35,035 nucleotides of DNA, from assembly GCA_902806595.1 (NCBI GenBank), contig CADCXC010000036.1, forward strand, positions 1 through 35,035, given 5' to 3'. The position numbers were made by a program, and so were the translations under genes. Shown one piece after another: positions 26,536-34,356 of this stretch; the first letter of the stretch is position 1; each line of letters starts with the position of its first letter. The notes beneath the pieces are model-generated. The model had not been told where the DNA came from. It did no database searches and was given only the letters and a program-made list of their open reading frames with translations. The stretch is from Pyrenopolyporus hunteri. Its lineage: Eukaryota; Ascomycota; Sordariomycetes; Xylariales; Hypoxylaceae.

Positions 26536-26802
26536 TATAATAATGTAATTTAATATTAAAATATTCATCGTAATAATAATAACGATAAATATATTTTTAT
26601 TAAATGTTTTATTACTTTACACGATAAAAATTTAAAGTATAAATTTTTAAAAAAAATATAAATATCGATTAATACGAAATTAATTTATTTATAACTTTTA
26701 TATATATATAATTTAATTAATTTTTTTTATTTTCGTATTTTTTATTATATAATCGTATAATAACTTTTTAATTATTAATTAACGACCTTTTATTTATTTA
26801 AT
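26536..26802 (-). repeat. 265-bp dispersed repeat, copy F (inverted)
   Basis: The reverse complement reads attaaataaataaaaggtcg, then the decayed palindrome (plus strand ttatataatcgtataataa), and ends at tataataatgta on the plus strand. It is the only inverted copy seen. A second partial head of the same repeat follows at 26810-26862 (acgatcgtataataac), so the end with the palindrome is duplicated here. Confidence 0.72.
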
Positions 26803-26809
26803 ATTAATT

Positions 26810-26862
26810 TACGATCGTATAATAACTTTTCGATTATTAATTAATAATTTATTACGATTCGA
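26810..26862 (-). repeat. partial extra head of the 265-bp repeat
   Basis: About 53 bp repeats the palindrome end of copy F: acgatcgtataataac followed by tttcgattattaattaat. It keeps the acgatcgt centre that copy F itself has lost. It may be a truncated second insertion or a tandem head duplication. Confidence 0.55.
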
Positions 26863-28640
26863 TACGATAAGTTTAACTTTATTAAATAATCGACATCGAA
26901 CTTTTAATCGAATATACCGTTAAAACTTAAATATAAAACCGCGGTTTTTCGAATTACGATTTAATTTTCTTTTTTTTTTTTTTTATAATATTAATAAAAT
27001 TTTATTTTTAATTTTTAATACCTCGTATCGTATTATAACTTTTTATCTACTTAATAATCGATTATTTAATAAAGTTAAATTAATTACATTAAATCGTAAC
27101 ATTTATTATTTATTAATTTAATTAACTTTTATAAAAAAAAATATTAAAATATAATAAATTAAATTTCATATTTTTAAATTTATAATATATATAATTGTAA
27201 TAATAATTATCTTTAAAATATATTTCGAAATTATTAAAAATTCGTTTTAAATTTAACTTTTTTTTTAAAAAAATTAAACGAATTTATTTAAACTTTAAAA
27301 TAATTACGTTATAAGTTTTAACTTTATAAATTATATTATACGTTTAATAAAAAAATATAAGTTATATCGAATAAATATTAATTAATTAATTAATCATTTA
27401 AACACGCCGTTTATTTATTTTCCTTTTTAACCTATTTCTTTATAATAACATTTATTAATTTTTAATAAAAATATATTTAATAAACATTATTATATAATAT
27501 TTAATTTTATAATCGTATATTTATATTATTTTAAAATATAATATATTAATTATTATATTTTAATATTTTTTTTTATAAAAAAATAATTCGATTAATAAAT
27601 AACGTAAAAAATTATTTACGTTATAAATAATTTTTTTATTTAAAAAGATTTATTATTCGACTCTTAATTCGATTATATTATAATTATATAATTTTATAAA
27701 TTAATATTATTTTTTATAAATTAACCTTTATTAATTATAAAAACTTCGAATATAATATTATATTTTTCTTTTAATTTAATGTTAATTAACTTTAATAAAA
27801 AAAAATTTAATAATAAACGCAACGTTATTTATAATTAATTTTAATAATAAAAATACCTTTTTTTTTTAAAAAAAACGTTATTAATTAAACTTATATTAAA
27901 TAATATAACCTTATTTTAATTTTATTAAAGGGAAAATATTTATTACCATTTTAAATTTAAATTTAATAACGCGATATAAACCGTAATATTTCGGTTATAA
28001 TGTTTAAAATAATAATAATACTTTTACCTTTTTTTTCCTTTTTTTTTTAAAACTTTTAATCTTATATTAAATAAAAATAATAAAACGAATAAACTTCGAT
28101 AATTATTAATTAAATTAAATAATTATTTAATTTACTTATAATTTTAAATATATAAAAATATAATTAAATACATATATTAATTTAAACTTAAATATTCCTT
28201 TTATAACTTTCGCATCTTTCGTTAATAAACTTTAAAAATTATTAACGATAAATTAAAAAAAGAAAAAAAAAAAAGAAAATTATTAAGTAATTTATAAATA
28301 ATAATATTTTTTTTTATTATTATAAATCGTTTGTTTAACTTTTAATATATGATTATTATAAAAACCCTTTATTAATTATGCTTTATAATATACGACTAAT
28401 TAATATAATAAAATCGAACGTTTAAATTACCCTTCGAAGTTTAAAATTTAAATTCGAATATATATTTAATAAAATATTTATTATTTTTATAAATATCGAT
28501 CGTATTTATATAATTATTTTTAATAATGAAAATAAATATAAATAAATTTAATTCGAATAATTATATTAAATTAATAAAATTACGAAATAATAATTTTTTT
28601 ATAAGTTTAACTTCGTTAATAAAAACGAAATTATCGTTTC
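26863..28640. other. mutated interior, no readable gene
   Basis: About 1.8 kb of AT-rich sequence. Non-CpG C clearly exceeds non-CpG G, about 27 to 10 in a hand count of 27961-28560, with blocks such as tttacctttttttt. I see no repeat of the families above and no coding signal. Confidence 0.6.
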
Positions 28641-28925
28641 GAATATATTTCCTTTCGTAATTATTATTAAAATTAATTAAACTTTTACATTTTTTAAATT
28701 TTAATTTATAATAAATTAAATTTATAAAAACTCGATTTTTTTTTAAAAAATAATTAATATTAAAATTATCATTAATATATTCGTCGTTATTAAAATCGAA
28801 TCGACTTTTATATTTTTTAAATTTTAATTTATAATAAATTAAATTTATAAAAATTCGATATTTTTTTAAAGTATTATTAATATCGAAGATATTTACGTTA
28901 TTAACCTCGTTATTAAATTAATTAT
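28640..28925. repeat. tandem repeat of about 123 bp, two clear copies plus a partial third
   Basis: acttttacattttttaaatt at 28681 recurs as acttttatattttttaaatt at 28804, and about 65 bp after each start match closely (taataaattaaatttataa in both). Similarity extends on both sides: ttaaaattaattaaac before copy 1 corresponds to ttaaaatcgaatcgac before copy 2, and cgttatt-aac-tcgtt patterns follow copy 2. The period of 123 is a multiple of three. Confidence 0.65.
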
Positions 28926-29116
28926 TATTTTCGTTATTATTTTTACTATTTTTTATATTATTATTATCGTTATTACCTTCGTTACTACTTTTATTACCAC
29001 CTTTATTACTCTTTTCGTCGCTTTTTTTATCGCTTTTTTCGTCGCCTTTTTCGTCGTTTTTTTCGTCGTTTTTTTCGTCGCTTTTTTCGTCGTTTTTTTC
29101 GTCGTTTTTTTCGTCG
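28918..29116 (-). repeat. relic coding-type low-complexity tract with eight 12-bp units
   Basis: 29021-29116 is eight 12-bp units of the form (c/t)ttttttcgtcg, differing only by C/T and one CG/TA change. Read on the minus strand they give Asp-Glu-Lys-Ser/Asn repeats. The same frame runs on through Asn/Gly/Ser-rich codons (for example GGNKSSNEGNN) to a TAA at about 28918. Just upstream, at 29117-29128, an in-frame TAA sits where CAA would be expected before a C-to-T change. This resembles the low-complexity part of a former protein gene, broken by the mutations. No family can be named. Confidence 0.45.
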
Positions 29117-30774
29117 TTATTTTATCGTTTATTAATATTATCCTTTAAATTATTTAATTTACGTTTTTTATTAAATAATAATTTAAATTACGACTTAAAA
29201 TTAAACGATTTAATATTTTTATTCGATCGTATTTAATATTTATTATTAACGAAAAATATTAATATCCTTTTAATTTTATAAATATATTTATATTTTTTCG
29301 AAATAATATTATATATTTTAAAAAACTTTAATATATTTTTATATAAAATTAATATATAATAAATATTAAAAAAATCTTAAATAAATCGAATTAAATAATA
29401 TATAGAAAAAATATTATAAAAAAAATTTAATTATCGATTATAATAATTAACGAAATATTCTTAATTAATATAACTATCATCGAATAATTTTTATGTAATA
29501 TAAGTATAAAATATATATTAAAAATTATTATAATTTATAAATATTATACACTTCGAAAATATAAAAAATATCTTCGAATCGTAAATATAATATAAATTAT
29601 AATAAAGAAAAATCTTATTATATTATTCGTTTCGATTAAAATCGTAATTTATTTAATTCGATATATATAAACGTATATCGTTTCGTGTAAATTAACGTTT
29701 AATTTTTTTTTCGTAAAAAAATATATAATATTTATTAACGAAGTAAACGTCCTCGATTAAATAATAATTTATAAATTTTTATTATTCGTAAGAAAATTTA
29801 AACGTTTTAAAAAATTTAAATATTTTTAATAATTTATTTTTTTTTAAATATATTTAATCTTCGAAAAATATAATAATTAAATAACTATATTTATTAAAAT
29901 TTATTAAAATAATTATTAATAAAAAAAAATATAATAATAAAAAATATATATATACGTTCGATATTTCCCTAAATCTATATTTTTAATTATGTAAATAAAA
30001 ATAATAAAAAATTTTTAAATTATTTTTCGAAATTTTTCGACGGTAAAAACTTTTTAACGATTCGAACGGTTTAAACATTTAAAAAATATTTTTATCTCGT
30101 AAAATTAAATTATTTTTAATCGAATTAATACGATTATTCCTTTTTCGATTTTTAAATAAATATAAACTATCCGAAAAATATTTTCCTTTAATTTTTCGTC
30201 GTTACGTTAATAATTTTAATTACGATATAATAAATATAATATATTAAATAATATAAAATACTTTTATCGTTTAAACCGTCGAAATATAATAATAAATTAT
30301 AATTATATTTATAATTTAAGTAAAAAATTTCGATCCTTAAAATAATTTAATTATACGAAAAATTTAATAATATAATCTTTTTAAAAACGTTTATATTTAA
30401 ATATTTAAATTTATTAATTTCGACATTATATATCGATAAAATTAATTCGTCGATTAAAAATATTAAATTAATAATTAAAGATGGTATATCGCTAATCGAA
30501 TATAATAAATTATTAATCGAAAATAGTAAATTATTTAATAAAAAAAATAAATTAAATTTTTTTATAATCGTATTAAACGGTAAAATATTTTTACTTTTTT
30601 TTTTATTTTTTTCCTTTTCGATAATATATTACGTACGTTAAATCGTAAAATTTAAACTTAATTACGTTATAAATTTATAAAATATATAAAATTACTTTTA
30701 ATAATAATTAATTAATAATTTTTATTACCTTATTTAAATATTTAAATAAATATTTAATTTAATTAATATCTTTT
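29117..30774. other. mutated interior approaching the right edge, no readable gene
   Basis: About 1.7 kb, very AT-rich, with CpG-containing cytosines and scattered cct and act. No open frame, repeat copy or RNA gene is visible. Towards 30775 it merges into weak inward similarity with the left inverted-repeat arm. Confidence 0.6.
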
Positions 30775-30834
30775 AACATTATATAATTAAATAAAATATA
30801 CGTTAAACCATATATATAACTTTAACAATTAAAA

Positions 30835-30917
30835 ATACGGTGTGTTACACTATATGTTAAATAATACGATAAAATAAAAATGAATGGCGATTTAACGGTT
30901 TCCAGGACTTCGTCCAG
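30835..30917 (-). repeat. right arm of inverted repeat bounding the island
   Basis: The reverse complement of this segment aligns with 3143-3225. Of 12 differences in the inner 66 bp, 10 are C-to-T or G-to-A changes in this arm and none is a transversion. Seven are C-to-T when read on the minus strand, against three of the opposite type. The minus strand was therefore the one mainly mutated here, in line with the C-over-G excess of the neighbouring island. Ordinary composition resumes at about 30880. Weaker similarity may extend inward to about 30775. Confidence 0.8.
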
Positions 30918-31494
30918 CCTAAAGGTAGGTACGTAAGGGTTCAGCAAAATTTAAGGTAGCTCCCAGAGGCAGCTTCCCAGCCTAAGCTTCTTAGTGAGCG
31001 AAAATAATGTGTTGTTAAAAGTAGGGAAGGGAAGCTTGGCGAGAAATCTGTACACTCCGTACTTTGTAGGGATGGGCGGATTTCGGTCATCTCATCTGGG
31101 GAAGCAACTTATTGGAGAGGGCCAAAATGCGTTCTTAGACCCTACCTGCCTAGGGTACCTACACAATCCATCGGTCGACTATCTTTTTTCTTTTCTGAAC
31201 CTTAGCTTTTTTTAATTTTTTTTTTTTATTTCTTCCTCTGCAACTTAGCCAAGTACTTAGACTCTTACAACTACTCTCCCGTAAGCTCAGGAAGCCGGCC
31301 ATCACAGAATTGAGCTTCGTTGACATCATTATCTCCCTATCACAGGAGCTTATTCCGGATCTTTGGTTAATTCGTCCATTTGATTTAATCTCTTCTTGTT
31401 GTATTGTTGGGGACGATTACATCATCCTTCAGGCTAAACTGCAACCGTCGTCTGTCTCATATTCCGGACTTTACAAACAACTCCAAATAGTAAA
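30918..31494. other. intergenic region and presumed promoter upstream of the secretory protein gene
   Basis: About 580 bp of normal composition. It contains ggtaggtacg near 30925 and cctgcctagggtacctac near 31147, motifs of the tacctaaggta kind also seen at 33400-33650, and a T-rich tract at 31206-31230 followed by tcttcctctgc. A 73-codon plus-strand frame at 30994-31215 lacks any family feature and is not called. The pyrimidine-rich stretch is typical of fungal core promoters. Confidence 0.55.
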
Positions 31495-32421
31495 ATGCGT
31501 TTTTCCGCAGCCTCTGCCATTCTTGGCTTGCCGCTCCTAGCGGCGGCAGACGTCCCGAGTATCAAGCTCAATTTGAGAACTACTTGGGGCAAGCTCAGAG
31601 CGTCCTCGGCAAGATCACCTCCAAGATCCCTCATCCGAACAAGTATGATCCCGTCGCTGCTGCCGAGGCTAAGGCCGGCGCCTTGAATCTAGACATCTTG
31701 ACCTTGGATAACTGGAACGATACCTTATATGCGCCCGTCAAGCCGAGAGCACCACACCGGAGGAGTGGTGGGTGCTGATCACAGGTGGAAACAAGACCTG
31801 CTTTGGTAAGGACTACTGCAGCAACTTAATTTAACTCGACTCTCTTGTGGCGTTCCCTGACATCAGCTAGGCCGCTGCGGCAGGATCGAGGCTGCATTCA
31901 ACGAGACCGCCGAAAAATGGGCCGTTACGCCTGGAGCCCCTCACACCGCGCTCCTCAACTGCGAGGACCAGCCAGTTCTCTGCAACGCCTGGTCCGCCCC
32001 GGTCGGTGCGCTCTGGATCTTCGAGATACTGCCCCAGCCGGCGCCCGTCAACATCTGGACGAAACGATTTAACATGACAACTGTTACCTCGGAAGACTTC
32101 GTCACGTTGCGGGAGGAAGGGTATAAATCGGCTTCCCACTTGCACGATGGGTTCTTCCATCCCTACAATGGCCCTCTCGTTAAATATGGTCTGGCGACTC
32201 CTGTCGGATGGATTCTCTGGGTTTTCAACCTCCTCCCCAGCTGGGCGTTCATGATCCTTGTTTCTTTCTTCAGTAGGAGCATGATGTGAGTTAAACACAA
32301 CTAGGTTTAGTTTGGCATCGAACAAAATGGCTGATCGTACTATAGGAGCAACCGCATGAACCAGCAAATGAATGGAGGCCGACGACCTCCTGCTGCAGGC
32401 CAAGCTGCCCCTCGAAGCTAA
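31495..32421 (+). CDS. fungal secretory-pathway protein with signal peptide and C-terminal membrane segment, function unknown, frame-broken
   Basis: Start ATG at 31495 gives a signal peptide (MRFSAASAILGLPLLAAA). Frame changes of one missing base occur at about 31560 (DVPS/YQAQFENYLGQAQ) and 31745 (PVKP/ESTTPEEWWVLI). Introns are 31806-31870 (gtaagg...gctag, joining CFG/RCGRIEAAF) and 32286-32345 (gtgagt...tatag). Allowing for the two shifts, the product is about 267 aa. The lumenal part has four N-glycosylation sequons (NDT, NKT, NET, NMT) and cysteines in TCFGRCG and NCEDQPVLC that could pair. A hydrophobic segment (VGWILWVFNLLPSWAFMILV) lies near residues 210-235, then a polar Gly/Pro/Gln-rich tail ending QAAPRS. 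I know similar conserved proteins in ascomycetes but no proven role. It ends 190 bp from the convergent Cnl2/Nkp2 gene. Confidence 0.83.
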
Positions 32422-32611
32422 TTGGGTATGCCGGATGGCGGATGACGTATGAGGTGTTGGTTACATTGCTAGATGATGGTGTCTGGGAAACGAAACGTCG
32501 CGCCCTCGGCTTCTAGGACTTATGCTCGGGAGGGATTTGCTCTCTAGCATTGGTATTATTGGGTCATAGTCATATGGTTATAGTGATATAATAGATGGGA
32601 CTGATCGTCGT

Positions 32612-33227
32612 TCACGTCTTGCCTTCGCACACGTCTTGGATGCGTTTAAGGCCCTCGAGAACCTCATCTTTCAGTTTCGGGTTAACAAAGCGGCCGTACC
32701 GGAGGTCACTCATGTTGCCAACGGCTTGCTTCGTAGATTCGAGGAGAACGGCTTCTTCCTGTTCGAGGGCTTGTATCTCACGTTCCATATCGGCGATAGC
32801 GTCATCCATATCGGGTAGGATAGTTAATAGCGTATGCTGCTTCGGCTGTATTGTATTGGAAGTAGAACCGAATAGCTATAATTCGAATCAGCAGTTGCGC
32901 TTCTACCTTGTGTCACATAGGGCAGTCTACCATTCGCTCGATCTCGATCTCGTCATCTTGCTCTTCCAACTCGGCCTCCTCCGAGCCTTGATTACTTCTC
33001 GCCGTAGAGCTTTGCCTTGCTTGACCTGAGCATCGATATTCTGGGATACGCCGTCCACCACCGCGTTCCGCTGCTGTTGGAGGTCTCGGTATAGCGATCG
33101 AATCTGCGGGGAGGATTGTTGCGACTTGGGGAATAGGGATGTGAATTCTTGTAAGGGAGATGATGGTCGGCAATCGGGCTGGGAGGAGTAGGTAGTTGCG
33201 TAGAATTGTGGCCTCGTTTGTTGCCAT
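32612..33227 (-). CDS. NKP2: Cnl2/Nkp2 family inner-kinetochore protein, frame-broken
   Basis: Nkp2/Cnl2 pairs with Nkp1 as a peripheral CCAN subunit at the centromere. Start ATG at 33225-33227 gives MATNEATILRNYLLLPARLP. Family-like stretches follow: TSLFPKSQQSSPQIRSLYRD, RRAELEEQDDEIEIER-type acidic helix, LFGSTSN, LLTILPDMDDAIADMEREI and GNMSDLRYGRFVNPKLKDEV. A 55-bp intron (32876-32930, gtagac...ttatag) joins ERM to LFGSTSN. Two frame changes are needed: one extra base near 33152 (IISL/QEFTSLF) and one missing base near 32979 (KAR/EAELEEQ). They cancel, so the product is about 186 aa, usual for fungal members. Much of it should be coiled coil. It is divergent from EAF3 and convergent with the secretory protein gene. 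Assignment is from remembered family patterns. Confidence 0.87.
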
Positions 33228-33945
33228 GATTGGGGATGTAGCAATTGCGTAGATTGCGCCGCCTACGATGCCACAGACGCTCCTCAATAAGAAGAGGGTG
33301 GATTGCGGTAAAACTGATCGTATGTATGGAATATTATGTTTAATGGCAAATAACTCTCCTAGATAAATTAAGAGATAAGATAAATACAACCATGCCTTAT
33401 ATAGGTAAGTACGATATGAGGTACCTAAGGTAGGCGGGAAATCCAGAGAGATATGTATTCGTACTATATAGGTACCTATATATGCAGATACGTAGGTAGT
33501 GGTAGTACCGCAATCGCCAGGGCCAGGGTGCGAGTTCGGGGAATTTCAACCTTAAAGGCGGGCGCGTCCAGAGGCGCGTCCGAGCTTGTGGCGTTGGCGT
33601 GGTAGGTACTTCGATAGGTATTTGCCTAAGGCAGGGTAACTTGTACCTCGTTCCTTTAACTTCAGAGCTCATGTGATAAGACCGACCCCCGACTAAATAT
33701 ATTTGTACATTTCACTCAGGATTCTTATTTTTTACTCTCTATACGCATCTATACTGGGTCTCTCCATCCTGGGAACTGAAGCGTCTCTCAACATATTTCA
33801 CCCCGGTATTATCTAACACTAGTCAATAGGAGTTGCTAAGCCAAGTCTCCATCGTAAAATCACTCCTCCTGGATCAATCTACATCGATATTCGTTCATTG
33901 CCGCTCATCACCGCTCATCTCCTAGAGTAAATAAATCGATCAGCC
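33228..33945. promoter_or_regulatory. divergent promoter region between NKP2 and EAF3
   Basis: About 720 bp between two genes transcribed outwards. From 33403 to 33650 it holds repeated short motifs built on TACCT/AGGTA: gaggtacctaaggtagg, ataggtacctatata, acgtaggtagtgg, ggtaggtacttcgatagg, gcctaaggcagg. The last 250 bp before the EAF3 ATG are pyrimidine-rich (tctctatacgcatc, tgggtctctccatcc) with no strong TATA box. A minus-strand frame at 33397-33672 has no family feature and I do not call it. Confidence 0.5.
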
Positions 33946-34356
33946 ATGGCGCCTTCGAGACAGAACCATGTTCCGCCTTACGCCAAGGAAGAAAAAGTAC
34001 TCTGCTTCCACGGTGATTTGATGTATGAGGCCAAGATCATGGAGGTTGCCATTAAGCCGGGCCAGAAGGCTGAGGATGCGCAATACCGCATCCATTACAA
34101 GGGCTGGAAAGCCAGCTGGGACGACTGGGTCTCCCAAGACCGCATTCGAAAGTTTACCGAAGATAACAAACAACTAGCTAGCCAGCTCGAGGCACAGGCT
34201 CGAATGCGAAGTCAAGGCCCGAAGGGAAGCAAGAAGGGCGCTAAAGCGAACGGCTCCGAGATGAGCTCTGCTCGAGGTAGTGAAGAGCGTGCCGCCGGAT
34301 CCTCAAGCTTTGGAGGTAGAGGTCCTCGGCGCGGCAGGGACTACGAACTTGAAAAT
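33946..34356 (+). CDS. EAF3: Eaf3/MRG15 chromodomain protein, first exon only
   Basis: Eaf3 is a shared subunit of the NuA4 histone acetyltransferase and the Rpd3S deacetylase, and recognises H3K36 methylation. The exon encodes 137 residues from MAPSRQNHVPPYAKEE. Residues about 14-72 form the chromo-barrel domain: VLCFHGDLMYEAKIMEV, then YRIHYKGWKASWDDWV. Aromatic Y27, Y51, W54 and W58 fall where the methyl-lysine cage is expected. The Lys/Ser/Gly-rich linker with SSARGSEER and RRGRDYELEN is typical of fungal Eaf3. A donor (gtaagt) follows at 34357. The C-terminal MRG domain is not in the window. No frame break is seen in these 411 bp. The start has a good context (cagccATGG). Confidence 0.92.

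Larger units (their letters stand above)
3260..30840. other. AT-rich RIP-mutated island with CpG-only cytosines
   Basis: Composition changes within a few tens of bases on the left. Over 4621-5160 I count about 68 G+C in 540 bp (12-13%), and 25 of about 28 cytosines sit in CpG. Stops occur in all frames throughout most of the island. RIP, the known ascomycete process that turns C to T in duplicated DNA, is the natural cause. Near-complete loss of C before A, T and C with CpG left behind is stronger than the CpA bias described for Neurospora. Repeats listed separately are the only internal structure I can resolve. Confidence 0.88.
3143..30917. mobile_element. candidate 27.8-kb inverted-repeat-bounded insertion, inactivated by RIP-like mutation
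   Basis: The whole AT-rich island lies between two inverted copies of one sequence (3143-3225 and 30835-30917), the layout expected of a large DNA element with terminal inverted repeats. Its length and cargo-like repeats would suit a giant fungal element, but I cannot identify a transposase, tyrosine recombinase or other mobility gene because the interior is too mutated to translate. No target-site duplication is visible. Alternatives are a nest of retroelements into which two copies of a short repeat happened to insert in opposite orientation, or a segment moved by recombination between them. The boundary repeats are seen directly; the single-element reading is inference. Confidence 0.4.

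Noticed and set aside
3260..30840. Insertion of mitochondrial DNA
   Set aside because: AT content would fit, but there are no tRNA or rRNA genes and no long frames even with a mitochondrial code. The CpG-only cytosines and transition-type divergence between repeats fit RIP.
3235..30849. TGTAAC at 3235 and GTTACA at 30844 as element ends
   Set aside because: The 6-bp inverted match lies inside or beside the longer inverted repeat without aligning to it. Flanking five bases (ccaac and ctata) do not form a target duplication.
30994..31215. 73-codon plus-strand frame
   Set aside because: Ends in a T-rich promoter tract (SFLNLSFF), has no family resemblance and no partner exon.
33397..33672. 91-codon minus-strand frame in the NKP2-EAF3 intergenic region
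   Set aside because: The translation is dominated by the AGGTA-type repeat motifs (YLRYLISYL, IYRYLYS). It is unlikely to be coding.
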